Shown piece after piece: positions 1 to 8,784 of a stretch of DNA of 64,000 nt. The position numbers were made by a program, and so were the translations under genes. The notes under the pieces were generated by a model that worked only from the letters and a program-made list of their open reading frames with translations, was not told the DNA's origin and searched no databases. Position 1 is the first letter of the stretch, and every line of letters begins with the position of its first letter. The DNA is from Pseudomonas mohnii (GTDB lineage: Bacteria > Pseudomonadota > Gammaproteobacteria > Pseudomonadales > Pseudomonadaceae), in NCBI RefSeq assembly GCF_900105115.1, contig NZ_FNRV01000001.1, positions 4,448,501 to 4,512,500 of the forward strand, given 5' to 3'.

Positions 1-504
1 TACATCGACTTCGGCGGAGAAACCGCGATCAGTCTGGTGGACCGTTATCCGAACCTGCTGGTGACTCAGACGCTGTCCAAGTCCCGTTCCCTGGCGGGTC
101 TGCGGGTAGGTTTGGCGGTGGGGCATCCTGACCTCATCGAGGCGCTGGAGCGAATCAAGAACAGCTTCAACTCCTATCCACTGGATCGGATGGCGAATGT
201 CGGTGCGGCGGCCGCGTTTGAAGATCGTGAGTACTTCGACATGACTTGCCGGTTGGTCATCGAGAGTCGCGAGCAGTTGATTGCACAGCTGCAGGCGAAG
301 GGTTTCGAAGTATTGCCGTCGGCAGCGAACTTCATTTTCGCCCGTCACCCGCAGCACGATGCAGCGGGGCTGGCGGCGAAGTTGCGTGAGCAAGGCGTGA
401 TCGTCCGGCACTTCAAACAGGAGCGGATTGCGCAGTTCCTGCGGATTTCCATCGGTACGCCTGAGCAGAACCAGGCGTTGATCGACGGTTTGGGCGATCT
501 GTAA
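1..504 (+). CDS. hisC: Histidinol-phosphate aminotransferase, C-terminal part
   Basis: The window opens inside this gene; the reading frame is open from base 1 to the TAA at 502-504. The visible 167 residues contain the PLP-lysine region of class I/II aminotransferases ([16 protein letters not shown], where the lysine binds PLP) and the C-terminal small domain ending in [15 protein letters not shown], typical of HisC. The enzyme transaminates imidazole-acetol phosphate to histidinol phosphate in histidine synthesis, in the cytosol. The start lies outside the window. A perfect 24-bp palindrome follows the stop and may serve as a terminator-like hairpin. A related aminotransferase cannot be fully excluded from the C-terminus alone. 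Confidence 0.88.
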   Translation, partial: YIDFGGETAISLVDRYPNLLVTQTLSKSRSLAGLRVGLAVGHPDLIEALERIKNSFNSYPLDRMANVGAAAAFEDREYFDMTCRLVIESREQLIAQLQAKGFEVLPSAANFIFARHPQHDAAGLAAKLREQGVIVRHFKQERIAQFLRISIGTPEQNQALIDGLGDL

Positions 505-518
505 ACCATCCCGGATTC

Positions 519-542
519 TGTGGGAGCGAGCTCGCTCCCACA
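519..542. repeat. Short REP-like perfect palindrome
   Basis: Positions 519-542 form a perfect 24-bp palindrome with arms TGTGGGAGCGAG and CTCGCTCCCACA. It lies between two converging genes and shares the TGTGGGAGC core with many other intergenic palindromes in this window. Confidence 0.8.
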
Positions 543-562
543 GTGTTTAGTGTTGTTTTGAC

Positions 563-1282
563 TTACTCGTGATGCGGTTCGCCCAGGAATGTCAGCGAAC
601 TGAACAAACCACGACTGCTCACGTCAGCGCTGTCCTTCACCGGCACTTCCACCTGAGCCGAAATCACATTCAGCCCTTCATTGCGCACCAGCACTTGCGC
701 CCGGCCGTCCGCGTCGGTTTCGGTGCTCAAGGTGTTCGGCGCATTGCGATAGTCACCCACCAACTTCACCCCGGCCGCCGGTTTGCCATCCAGTAGCACA
801 CGCACCGGCAGCGAATTGCCCGGCCCCACGGTCAGCGGATCGACCTCCGGCAGAATCAGCAACTTCAGTTGATCAAGCCTGGGCAACCTGGCGGCCGGCT
901 GATAAATCGCCAGGCTGTACTTGAACGTCTGTGTCGACTCGATCGCGCCCGGTACTTTGCTGCGCCCCTCGTTGACCCATTTCTTGTCGGTGGTCTGCGA
1001 CCACATGCCATTGTCCAGTGCCACGGCGATCACCGCGGGCGGTTTCAGCGGTTGCAGGCGCGCGTGATCAGGCAGGCGCTGGACGGTCACCGGAATCATT
1101 TTTCCGCTGATGTCATAAGCCCAGGCGCCGCTGATTTTCTGCGCCTTGAAGGCATTGTCCTCGGCGCCGTGGCCGTAAATCACTTCGATGTTACCGCGAC
1201 GTTGTTCGGTCCAGAGACCATGGGCCGAAACCTCATGGGTGAACAATAGACTGAGCAGGGCCAGGGATTTGAGAGAGGGCAT
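563..1282 (-). CDS. DUF4198 family periplasmic protein
   Basis: 239 residues with a signal peptide (MPSLKSLALLSLLFTHEVSA, cleaved before HGLW) and a beta-rich body ending in an Ig-like segment with the motif TDADGRAQVLVRNEGL, as in the DUF4198 / NikM-like family. Members are exported proteins often found beside metal or TonB-dependent uptake genes; no biochemical role is firmly assigned. It starts 12 bases after the upstream TonB receptor gene on the same strand, so the two very probably form one operon under the operator at 3399-3441. I infer a role in handling the ligand or metal brought in by that receptor, perhaps metal delivery in the periplasm. The mature N-terminus begins with histidine, a possible metal ligand. 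Confidence 0.75.
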   Translation of the reverse strand: MPSLKSLALLSLLFTHEVSAHGLWTEQRRGNIEVIYGHGAEDNAFKAQKISGAWAYDISGKMIPVTVQRLPDHARLQPLKPPAVIAVALDNGMWSQTTDKKWVNEGRSKVPGAIESTQTFKYSLAIYQPAARLPRLDQLKLLILPEVDPLTVGPGNSLPVRVLLDGKPAAGVKLVGDYRNAPNTLSTETDADGRAQVLVRNEGLNVISAQVEVPVKDSADVSSRGLFSSLTFLGEPHHE

Positions 1283-1294
1283 GGGGGCGTCCTT

Positions 1295-3400
1295 TTATAG
1301 AGTGAGTGTCAGGCTGACGGTGAAATTGCGCGGCTCGCCGGGGTTGACCCAGTAGTTGCTGTAGGAACGCTCGAAGTATTTCTCGTCGAAAACGTTGTTG
1401 AGGTTCAGGCCCACAGTGACGTTGTCGCTGGCCTTGTAATGGGCCAGCAGGTCGACCGTGTGATAAGCCGGCAATTGGAAGTCGCTGCCGGCTTCGCCCG
1501 AGCGGTCACCGACATAGGTGAAGGCCGCACCGAGATCCGATCCGCGCAAGCGACCGTCCTGAAACGCATAAACCCCCAACAGACTGCCGCTGTGTTTGGC
1601 GACGCCGAGAATTCGGCTGCCGGTTGGAATGACCTTGTCGCCCTCGGTGACTTCAGCATCGATGTAAGCGAAGGCGCCGATCACCCGTACGGCATCGGTG
1701 ACTTGCCCGGCGACTTGCAGATCGAATCCCTGGCTGCGGGCCTTGCCCATGGCGCGGCTGGTGTCGGTACCCGGGTCGAGGGCGAGGACATTTTTCTTTT
1801 CGATATGGAAGGCGGCGAGGGTGCTGCTCAAACGGTCGTCAAACAGGTCGCTCTTGATCCCGATTTCATAGCCAACACCTTCTTCCGGATCAAAGGATCT
1901 GCCTGCGGCGTCCAGGCCATTGTTCGGTTTGAACGAAGTGGAGGCGTTGGCGAACAAGCCGATTTCGGGTGTCAGCTGATACAGCAGTCCGGCCCGTTGC
2001 GTAAGGGCGTCGTGTTGCTGGCGGTTGGTGGTGTTGCGCGTGTGATCGTCGATGCCTTGTTCGAACCGTTCGAGACGCGCACCGAGCATGCCTCGCAACG
2101 TGTCAGTGAAGAGGATCTGATCCTGCAGGTTCAGGGCTCGGCTTTCGACGTGTTCGAAGAAGTCAGTGCCGGAACGTGCGCCGCCTGGTTTCGGCTGGCC
2201 ATAGACCGGTTGGTCAATATCGACGGCGTAGGGGCTGCCGGCGATGGTCGTCACGCGCTCGTTCTTGCGGTAGTTCTCGTATTCACTGCCGATCAGTAGT
2301 TCGTGCTGCCACGGGCCGGTGTCGAATAATCCGCGCAGTTCGAGTTGGGTAATGCTGTCGTGCCAATCGTTGTCACGCTCGCGGTAGCGACGGTTGACGG
2401 TGTGGCCATCGGCATTCAAGGCGCGCGCTTCCGAGGCAAAGCCCCAGAGTTTGCCTTGCTTGTAGTGACTGGCCAGGCGCAGTTTCCAGGCGTCATTCAG
2501 GTGATGTTCGAGCGCGGCTTGCAGCAGGTTGTTGTGGTTGTCGATGTCGCCATCGTTGGGTTCGCCGAGGAAGGTCGAACGAGAAACGCCGCTCCACACG
2601 TTGTTCGGCGCGACGATGCCGCGGTCGAACGTGGAGCGGTGGCGCACGAACTCGCTTTCAACCAGCAGCGTCGTGTCGGGATTGAGTTGCCAACTGAAGG
2701 CGGGCGCGACGAACACCCGCTCACGGTCAACGTGATCGCGAAAGCTCTGGCCGTCCTCGATGGCCAGGTTTACCCGCGACAACACGTTGCCGTCCTCATC
2801 CAATGGGGTGTTGACGTCCAGCGCGGTGCGGTAGCGATCCCAACTGCCAGCGCTGGTGTGCAGGGTGGCGAAGGCTTCGGGCCGGGGCTTTTTGGTGACG
2901 ATATTCACCGTACCGCCCGGATCGCCTCGACCGTAAAGACTGGCAGCAGGGCCTTTGAGCACTTCGATGCGTTCGATACTCACCACGTCCGGCGTGCTCG
3001 GGTAGCCGCGATTGGCGCTGAATCCGTCCTTGTAGAATTCCGAGGTGGTGAAGCCGCGCACGCTGTATTCGTAGAGCGTCAGGCCGCCGAAGTTGTTCTG
3101 TTTCGACACGCCGCCCGCGAAGTCCAGTGCACGCTCGACGCTGATGCTGCCCAAGTCGTTGAGCACACTGACGGGAATCACGCTGATCGATTGCGGGATG
3201 TCGCGAATGGCGGTGTCGGTTTTGGTTGCGCTGGAAGAGCGGGTGGCGCGGTAGCCATCGACCGGGCCGGTGGCGGATTCGTAATCTGAAGTGACGCTGA
3301 TCGCGTCCAGTTCGAGGGTTTGCGGTTCTTCGGCTAAGACCGGATTCCCCAGCAGCCCGAGGGCAAGGCTTGCCACGGAGGCCTTTGTTCGAGACGACAT
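1295..3400 (-). CDS. TonB-dependent outer-membrane receptor (siderophore-receptor family)
   Basis: About 701 residues from the ATG at 3400. It has a signal peptide ending near NPVLAEE, a TonB box-like stretch LDAISVTS, a plug domain (DIPQSISVIP, VERIEVLKGPAASLYGRGDPGG) and a 22-strand-type barrel ending in LNNVFDEKYFERSY and a terminal NFTVSLTLTL. It would carry a chelate across the outer membrane using TonB energy. A longer frame runs from a TTG at 3433, but I prefer the ATG at 3400 because GGAA lies just upstream and the signal peptide then starts normally. The start region overlaps a 43-bp inverted repeat that looks like a Fur/Zur-family operator. Its partner is the downstream DUF4198 gene. 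The substrate (ferri-siderophore, zinc or another metal chelate) cannot be read from sequence. Confidence 0.88.
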   Translation of the reverse strand: MSSRTKASVASLALGLLGNPVLAEEPQTLELDAISVTSDYESATGPVDGYRATRSSSATKTDTAIRDIPQSISVIPVSVLNDLGSISVERALDFAGGVSKQNNFGGLTLYEYSVRGFTTSEFYKDGFSANRGYPSTPDVVSIERIEVLKGPAASLYGRGDPGGTVNIVTKKPRPEAFATLHTSAGSWDRYRTALDVNTPLDEDGNVLSRVNLAIEDGQSFRDHVDRERVFVAPAFSWQLNPDTTLLVESEFVRHRSTFDRGIVAPNNVWSGVSRSTFLGEPNDGDIDNHNNLLQAALEHHLNDAWKLRLASHYKQGKLWGFASEARALNADGHTVNRRYRERDNDWHDSITQLELRGLFDTGPWQHELLIGSEYENYRKNERVTTIAGSPYAVDIDQPVYGQPKPGGARSGTDFFEHVESRALNLQDQILFTDTLRGMLGARLERFEQGIDDHTRNTTNRQQHDALTQRAGLLYQLTPEIGLFANASTSFKPNNGLDAAGRSFDPEEGVGYEIGIKSDLFDDRLSSTLAAFHIEKKNVLALDPGTDTSRAMGKARSQGFDLQVAGQVTDAVRVIGAFAYIDAEVTEGDKVIPTGSRILGVAKHSGSLLGVYAFQDGRLRGSDLGAAFTYVGDRSGEAGSDFQLPAYHTVDLLAHYKASDNVTVGLNLNNVFDEKYFERSYSNYWVNPGEPRNFTVSLTLTL

Positions 3401-3441
3401 GTTATGTTGTTCCAATTGCCATAATTGAAACAATATAACAT
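3399..3441. promoter_or_regulatory. Candidate Fur-family (Zur-like) operator
   Basis: Two 19-bp arms at 3399-3417 and 3423-3441 are inverted repeats with two mismatches and a 5-bp spacer. Each arm holds a 15-mer resembling the Zur core TGTTATAATATAACA: 12 of 15 matches for 3426-3440 and 11 of 15 for 3400-3414. The element covers the ribosome binding site and AT-rich promoter region of the TonB receptor gene. Assignment to Zur rather than another Fur-family repressor is inference. Confidence 0.45.
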
Positions 3442-3487
3442 GTCTAATGAGAATGTCTGCTAATGGCCCGAAATGCTCGGGCCAGGT

Positions 3488-4648
3488 TTAGTTTTCTTCT
3501 TTTTCCTTCACCGGAGCCGGCGGTGGACGCAAGCCGATTTCCGCGGTGAGCTTGAGCTCCTTGCCGTTGCGCATCACTTGAACAGTGACCTTGTCAGTCG
3601 GTTTGATCCGCGCGACCTGATTCATCGAGCGACGGCCATCACCGGCCGGTTCGCCGTCGATGCTGAGGATCACATCGCCCAATTGCAGGCCGGCCTTCTG
3701 CGCCGGGCCGTCGCGGAAAATCCCGGCGACGACGATGCCCGGGCGTCCAGAAAGACCGAAGGACTCCGCCAGCTCCTGGGTCAATGGCTGCACTTCAATA
3801 CCCAGCCAGCCGCGAATCACTTGGCCGTGCTCGATGATCGACTTCATCACTTCCATTGCCAGTTTGATCGGGATCGCGAAGCCGATGCCCTGGGAGCCAC
3901 CGGACTTGGAAAAAATCGCCGTGTTGATGCCGGTCAGGTTGCCGTTGGCGTCGATCAGCGCTCCGCCGGAGTTGCCAGGGTTGATCGCGGCGTCGGTCTG
4001 GATGAAGTCTTCGTAGTTGTTCAGGCCCAACTGGTTACGCCCGGTCGCACTGATGATGCCCATGGTCACGGTCTGGCCGACACCAAACGGGTTGCCGATG
4101 GCCAGGGCCACATCGCCAATACGGATGTTGTCGGAACGGCCGACAGTGATCGCCGGCAAGTTCTTCAAATCGATCTTCAGCACCGCGAGGTCGGTCTCCG
4201 GGTCGCTGCCGATCACCCGGGCCAGGGTTTCGCGCCCGTCCTTGAGCGCGACCACTATCTGGTCGGCACCGCTGGTCACGTGGTTGTTGGTCAGGATGTA
4301 GCCTTCCGGGCTCATGATCACGCCCGAACCGAGGCTCGACTCCATGCGTTTCTGCTTGGGCGAGTTGTCGCCGAAGAAACGGCGGAACTGCGGATCTTCG
4401 AACAACGGGTGGCTGGGTTTGTTGATGACTTTGGTGGTGTACAGGTTCACCACGGATGGCGCGGCCGTGGTCACTGCGTCAGCATAGGACACCGGACCTT
4501 GCTGCATGCTGGTGGTCTGCGGGGCTTGCTGCAGATTGACGTCGAGGCTTGGCAGCCCGACCCACTGCGGGTAACGCTGGATTATCAACAGAGCGATAAG
4601 CACGCCGGCCAGTAGCGGCCAGCCGGAAAAACGCAGCGCCTTGAGCAT
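3488..4648 (-). CDS. algW: Periplasmic serine protease AlgW (DegS-like)
   Basis: 386 residues: an N-terminal membrane anchor (about residues 9-24), a trypsin-like domain with the triad His123 (TNNHVTSG), Asp153 (ETDLAVLKID) and Ser227 (PGNSGGAL), and one PDZ domain (about 275-370). One PDZ rather than two separates AlgW/DegS from MucD/DegP. In Pseudomonas AlgW cuts the anti-sigma factor MucA in response to misfolded outer-membrane proteins or MucE, starting the release of AlgU and alginate and envelope-stress expression. The short C-terminal tail is rich in Pro, Lys and Glu. It is divergent from the Nif3-family gene at 4752, a neighbour also seen in other pseudomonads. The assignment is firm. 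Confidence 0.95.
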   Translation of the reverse strand: MLKALRFSGWPLLAGVLIALLIIQRYPQWVGLPSLDVNLQQAPQTTSMQQGPVSYADAVTTAAPSVVNLYTTKVINKPSHPLFEDPQFRRFFGDNSPKQKRMESSLGSGVIMSPEGYILTNNHVTSGADQIVVALKDGRETLARVIGSDPETDLAVLKIDLKNLPAITVGRSDNIRIGDVALAIGNPFGVGQTVTMGIISATGRNQLGLNNYEDFIQTDAAINPGNSGGALIDANGNLTGINTAIFSKSGGSQGIGFAIPIKLAMEVMKSIIEHGQVIRGWLGIEVQPLTQELAESFGLSGRPGIVVAGIFRDGPAQKAGLQLGDVILSIDGEPAGDGRRSMNQVARIKPTDKVTVQVMRNGKELKLTAEIGLRPPPAPVKEKEEN

Positions 4649-4751
4649 TAAGCACGTCCTGAGAGGGTTGCAGGCGGTATCGGACCGCCCATAATGTCGC
4701 GCATTATACGAGGCCGCGCGTGCCTCTGAACGGGATATTTAGGAGTCTTTC

Positions 4752-5510
4752 ATGGCCGTCGCCTTGAGCACCCTGGTCGAAGAAGCCGACCGTTACCTCA
4801 GCAGTTCGAAAATTGCCGATTACTGCCCCAACGGCCTGCAGGTCGAAGGCCGGCCGCAAGTGATGCGCATTGTCAGTGGTGTCACCGCCAGCCAGGCGTT
4901 GCTCGATGCCGCCGTGGAAGCCAACGCCGACCTGGTGCTGGTGCACCATGGCTATTTCTGGAAGGGCGAAAACCCGTGCATCACCGGCATGAAGCAGCGT
5001 CGCCTGAAGACATTGCTCAAGCACGATATCAGCCTGCTGTCCTATCACCTGCCGCTGGATCTGCACCCGGATGTCGGTAACAACGTGCAGTTGGCCCGGC
5101 AGCTCGACATCACCGTCGAAGGCCCGCTGGACCCGGACAACCTGAAGATTGTCGGTCTGGTCGGTTCGTTGAGTGAGCCGATGATGCCTCGGGATTTTGC
5201 CCGCCGGGTCCAGGAAGTCATGGGCCGCGAGCCATTGCTGGTCGAGGGCAGCGAGATGATTCGTCGGGTCGGTTGGTGCACGGGGGGCGGTCAGGGCTAC
5301 ATCGATCAGGCCATTCTGGCGGGTGTCGATCTGTACCTGAGCGGCGAGGCCTCCGAACAGACGTTCCACAGCGCGCGGGAAAACGACATCAGCTTCATCG
5401 CCGCCGGCCACCACGCCACCGAGCGTTATGGCGTTCAGGCACTGGGTGACTATCTGGCGCGCAGATTTGCGCTGGAGCACATCTTCATCGATTGCCCGAA
5501 CCCCATCTGA
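4752..5510 (+). CDS. Nif3-like dinuclear metal centre protein (YbgI family)
   Basis: 252 residues of the NIF3/DUF34 family, a cytosolic toroidal hexamer with a two-metal site. Visible signatures are YCPNGLQVEG near the N-terminus, LVHHGYFW (metal-binding histidines), SYHLPLDLHPDVGNN and the C-terminal AAGHHATERYGVQALG with further metal-binding residues. Length matches E. coli YbgI. The reaction is not settled; the family has been linked to GTP cyclohydrolase I-like folds and to metal homeostasis. The ATG at 4752 follows a good AGGAG. It is divergent from algW and is followed by a long palindromic repeat before cysD. Confidence 0.9.
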   Translation: MAVALSTLVEEADRYLSSSKIADYCPNGLQVEGRPQVMRIVSGVTASQALLDAAVEANADLVLVHHGYFWKGENPCITGMKQRRLKTLLKHDISLLSYHLPLDLHPDVGNNVQLARQLDITVEGPLDPDNLKIVGLVGSLSEPMMPRDFARRVQEVMGREPLLVEGSEMIRRVGWCTGGGQGYIDQAILAGVDLYLSGEASEQTFHSARENDISFIAAGHHATERYGVQALGDYLARRFALEHIFIDCPNPI

Positions 5511-5522
5511 AAAAACGCAATC

Positions 5523-5626
5523 CCTGTAGGAGCGAGCCTGCTCGCGATGTTCGTCAACGATAACGCTGGGGGCCTGACACCCCGCGGCGTTCTCGGGTTC
5601 ATCGCGAGCAGGCTCGCTCCTACAGG
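5523..5626. repeat. Long palindromic intergenic element, copy 1
   Basis: A 104-bp imperfect inverted repeat with outer arms beginning CCTGTAGGAGCGAGCCTG and ending in its reverse complement. An inner core carries ACGATAACGCTGG and CCGCGGCGTTCTC. The same element recurs at 13244, 17950, 19446 and 22053. It lies between the Nif3-family gene and cysD. Confidence 0.85.
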
Positions 5627-5775
5627 GGGGGCGGTGCGTTCTGCCCAAACGAGGGGGCATATTCATATGCTCTTTCGTTCTAGTTGGCGTCCTGATTAGA
5701 AGTGGGCGCTGTGCTAGGATTCCCCGCTCGAACACGGCCCGCTGGCCGTTCATAAGAAAGCTTTCGTGAGTAGCC

Positions 5776-6693
5776 ATGGTCGACAAACTGACGCATCTGA
5801 AACAGCTGGAGGCGGAAAGCATCCACATCATCCGCGAGGTGGCCGCCGAGTTCGATAACCCGGTGATGCTGTACTCCATCGGTAAAGACTCCGCCGTGAT
5901 GCTGCACCTGGCACGCAAGGCGTTTTTCCCTGGCAAGCTGCCGTTTCCGGTGATGCATGTCGACACCCGGTGGAAATTCCAGGAGATGTACAAGTTCCGC
6001 GACAAGATGGTCGCCGAGCTGGGCCTGGACCTGATCACCCATGTGAACCCGGACGGCGTGGCGCAAGGCATCAACCCGTTTACCCACGGCAGTGCCAAGC
6101 ACACCGACATCATGAAGACCGAAGGCCTGAAGCAGGCATTGGACAAATATGGTTTCGACGCCGCTTTCGGTGGTGCCCGTCGCGATGAAGAGAAATCCCG
6201 CGCCAAGGAGCGCGTGTACTCGTTCCGCGACAGCAAGCACCGCTGGGATCCGAAAAACCAGCGCCCGGAGCTCTGGAACGTCTACAACGGCAAGGTCAAC
6301 AAGGGCGAATCCATTCGTGTGTTCCCGTTGTCGAACTGGACCGAACTGGACATCTGGCAGTACATCTACCTTGAAGGCATCCCGATCGTCCCGCTGTACT
6401 TCGCCGCCGAGCGTGAAGTCATCGAGAAGAACGGCACGCTGATCATGATCGACGACGAGCGCATCCTCGAACACCTGAGCGATGAAGACAAAGCGCGCAT
6501 CGTCAAAAAGAAAGTGCGTTTCCGTACCCTTGGCTGCTACCCGTTGACGGGCGCGGTGGAGTCCGAGGCCGAAAGCCTCACGGACATCATTCAGGAAATG
6601 CTCCTGACGCGAACTTCCGAGCGCCAGGGCCGTGTCATCGACCACGATGGCGCCGGCTCGATGGAAGACAAGAAACGTCAAGGTTATTTCTAA
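5776..6693 (+). CDS. cysD: Sulfate adenylyltransferase subunit 2
   Basis: 305 residues, the usual CysD length, with the PP-loop [10 protein letters not shown] (about 34-43), the PAPS-reductase-like fold and the C-terminal block [14 protein letters not shown]. CysD makes APS from ATP and sulfate, driven by GTP hydrolysis on CysN, the first step of assimilatory sulfate activation in the cytosol. The ATG at 5776 is 9 bases ahead of the cysNC start across the stop, so the two are co-transcribed and probably translationally coupled. Regulation by CysB is expected from the family; I did not identify a specific site in the 150 bp upstream. Confidence 0.97.
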   Translation: MVDKLTHLKQLEAESIHIIREVAAEFDNPVMLYSIGKDSAVMLHLARKAFFPGKLPFPVMHVDTRWKFQEMYKFRDKMVAELGLDLITHVNPDGVAQGINPFTHGSAKHTDIMKTEGLKQALDKYGFDAAFGGARRDEEKSRAKERVYSFRDSKHRWDPKNQRPELWNVYNGKVNKGESIRVFPLSNWTELDIWQYIYLEGIPIVPLYFAAEREVIEKNGTLIMIDDERILEHLSDEDKARIVKKKVRFRTLGCYPLTGAVESEAESLTDIIQEMLLTRTSERQGRVIDHDGAGSMEDKKRQGYF

Positions 6694-6702
6694 GGGGCTG
6701 TC

Positions 6703-8601
6703 ATGTCGCATCAATCTGATTTGATCAGCGAGGACATCCTCGCCTACCTGGGCCAGCACGAACGTAAAGAGCTGCTGCGCTTCCTGACCTGCGGTAACGT
6801 CGACGACGGCAAGAGCACCCTGATCGGGCGTCTGCTGCACGACTCCAAGATGATCTACGAAGATCACCTGGAAGCCATTACCCGCGACTCGAAAAAAGTC
6901 GGCACCACCGGCGAGGACATCGACCTGGCGTTGCTGGTCGACGGCCTGCAGGCCGAGCGTGAACAAGGCATCACCATCGATGTCGCGTACCGCTATTTCT
7001 CCACCGCCAAGCGCAAGTTCATCATCGCCGACACCCCTGGCCATGAGCAGTACACCCGCAACATGGCCACCGGTGCATCCACCTGTGACCTGGCGATCAT
7101 CCTGGTCGACGCCCGTTACGGCGTGCAGACCCAGACCCGTCGCCACAGCTTCATTGCCTCGCTGTTGGGCATCAAGCACATCGTCGTCGCCATCAACAAG
7201 ATGGACCTCAAGGACTTCGATCAGGGCGTGTTCGAGTCGATCAAGGCCGACTACCTGAAGTTCGCCGAAGGCTTGAAGATGAAGCCTACGAGCATGCACT
7301 TCGTGCCGATGTCTGCCCTCAAGGGCGACAACGTGGTGAACAAGTCCGAGCGCTCGCCGTGGTACACCGGCCAGTCGCTGATGGAAATTCTCGAGACCGT
7401 GGAAGTGGCGGGCGACCGCAACTTCACCGACCTGCGTTTCCCGGTGCAGTACGTCAACCGTCCGAACCTGAACTTCCGTGGTTTCGCCGGCACCCTGGCC
7501 AGCGGCATCGTCAAGAAAGGCGACGAAGTCGTGGTCCTGCCGTCGGGCAAGAGCAGCCGCGTGAAATCGATCGTCACTTTCGAAGGCGAGCTGGAGCATG
7601 CAGGTCCCGGTCAAGCGGTGACGCTGACCATGGAAGACGAAATCGACATCTCCCGCGGCGACCTGTTGGTCCACGCCGACAACGTGCCGCCCGTCACCGA
7701 CAGCTTCGAAGCAATGCTGGTGTGGATGGCTGAAGAGCCGATGCTGCCGGGCAAGAAATACGACATCAAGCGCGCCACCAGTTACGTGCCGGGCTCCATT
7801 GCCAGCATCGTCAACAAGGTCGACGTGAACACCCTCGAAGAAGGCCCGGCCAGCGCATTGCAGCTGAACGAAATCGGTAAGGTCAAGATCGCGCTCGATG
7901 CGCCGATTGCCCTCGACGGTTACGAAAGCAACCGCACCACCGGCGCGTTCATCATCATCGACCGCCTGACCAACGGCACCGTGGGCGCCGGCATGATCGT
8001 CGCCCAGCCTCTGGTACACGGCAGCGCCACGCACCACGGCAAACTGGCCCACGTCGCCACCGAAGAACGCGCCCAGCGCTTCGGCCAGCAACCGGCCACC
8101 GTGTTGTTCAGCGGCTTGTCGGGCGCAGGCAAGAGCACCCTGGCTTATGCCGTGGAGCGCAAGCTGTTCGACATGGGCCGTGCGGTGTATGTGCTCGATG
8201 GCCAGAACCTGCGTCACGACCTGAACAAGGGTCTGCCACAGGATCGCGCCGGGCGTACCGAGAACTGGCGTCGTGCCGCGCACGTGGCGCGTCAGTTCAA
8301 CGAAGCCGGTTTGCTGACCCTGGCGGCCTTCGTTGCGCCGAGCTCCGAAGGTCGTGAACAGGCCAAGGAACTGATCGGCAAAGAGCGTCTGCTGACGGTT
8401 TACGTCCAGGCTTCGCCAGCGGTCTGTGCCGAACGCGATCCACAAGGCCTGTACGCGGCGGCCGGCGATAACATCCCGGGCGAGTCCTTCCCGTATGACG
8501 TACCGCTGGATGCCGATCTGGTGATCGACACCCAATCGTTGTCGCTGGAAGAAAGCGTCAAGCAAGTGCTGGATCTGCTGCGCAAGCGTGGCGCGATCTA
8601 A
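6703..8601 (+). CDS. cysN: Bifunctional sulfate adenylyltransferase subunit 1 / APS kinase
   Basis: 632 residues: a GTPase domain with G1 GNVDDGKST (31-39), [12 protein letters not shown] and NKMD, two EF-Tu-like beta-barrels, and a C-terminal APS kinase domain whose P-loop GLSGAGKST sits near residue 472. The fusion (CysNC) is usual in Pseudomonas, whereas E. coli has separate cysN and cysC. It energises APS formation by CysD and phosphorylates APS to PAPS. It is the second gene of the cysD operon and is followed directly by a strong intrinsic terminator. Confidence 0.97.
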   Translation: MSHQSDLISEDILAYLGQHERKELLRFLTCGNVDDGKSTLIGRLLHDSKMIYEDHLEAITRDSKKVGTTGEDIDLALLVDGLQAEREQGITIDVAYRYFSTAKRKFIIADTPGHEQYTRNMATGASTCDLAIILVDARYGVQTQTRRHSFIASLLGIKHIVVAINKMDLKDFDQGVFESIKADYLKFAEGLKMKPTSMHFVPMSALKGDNVVNKSERSPWYTGQSLMEILETVEVAGDRNFTDLRFPVQYVNRPNLNFRGFAGTLASGIVKKGDEVVVLPSGKSSRVKSIVTFEGELEHAGPGQAVTLTMEDEIDISRGDLLVHADNVPPVTDSFEAMLVWMAEEPMLPGKKYDIKRATSYVPGSIASIVNKVDVNTLEEGPASALQLNEIGKVKIALDAPIALDGYESNRTTGAFIIIDRLTNGTVGAGMIVAQPLVHGSATHHGKLAHVATEERAQRFGQQPATVLFSGLSGAGKSTLAYAVERKLFDMGRAVYVLDGQNLRHDLNKGLPQDRAGRTENWRRAAHVARQFNEAGLLTLAAFVAPSSEGREQAKELIGKERLLTVYVQASPAVCAERDPQGLYAAAGDNIPGESFPYDVPLDADLVIDTQSLSLEESVKQVLDLLRKRGAI

Positions 8602-8618
8602 GCGTTAGCTGCAAATAA

Positions 8619-8655
8619 AAAAACCGCCGATGAGTGATCATCGGCGGTTTTTTTT
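8619..8655 (+). terminator. Intrinsic terminator of cysD-cysNC
   Basis: An 11-bp stem (ACCGCCGATGA / TCATCGGCGGT) with a GTGA loop is followed by eight T residues, starting 17 bases after the cysNC stop. Confidence 0.9.
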
Positions 8656-8673
8656 GTGTTCTCAATATCGCCT

Positions 8674-8762
8674 TCGCTGGCAAGCCAGCTCCCACAGGTT
8701 TCTCGGTCGTACACAACAACTGTATCCACTGAAAATCATTGTGGGAGCTGGCTTGCCAGCGA
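8674..8762. repeat. REP-like inverted repeat pair
   Basis: The two arms are at 8674-8698 and 8740-8762 and share TGGCAAGCCAGCTCCCACA in opposite orientation, separated by about 41 bp of unrelated sequence. It fills the space between the cysNC terminator and the converging acyltransferase gene. Confidence 0.75.
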
Positions 8763-8784
8763 TGAGGTCGGAACAGACGCCTTT

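Noticed and set aside
4704..6236. Minus-strand open frame of 510 codons opposite the Nif3-family gene and cysD
   Set aside because: It crosses two genes and a palindromic repeat and encodes no recognisable motif.
5680..8565. Minus-strand open frame of 961 codons opposite cysD and cysNC
   Set aside because: It lies wholly antisense to two certain genes, is rich in His, Gly, Val and Gln as expected for a GC-rich antisense frame, and has no known domain.
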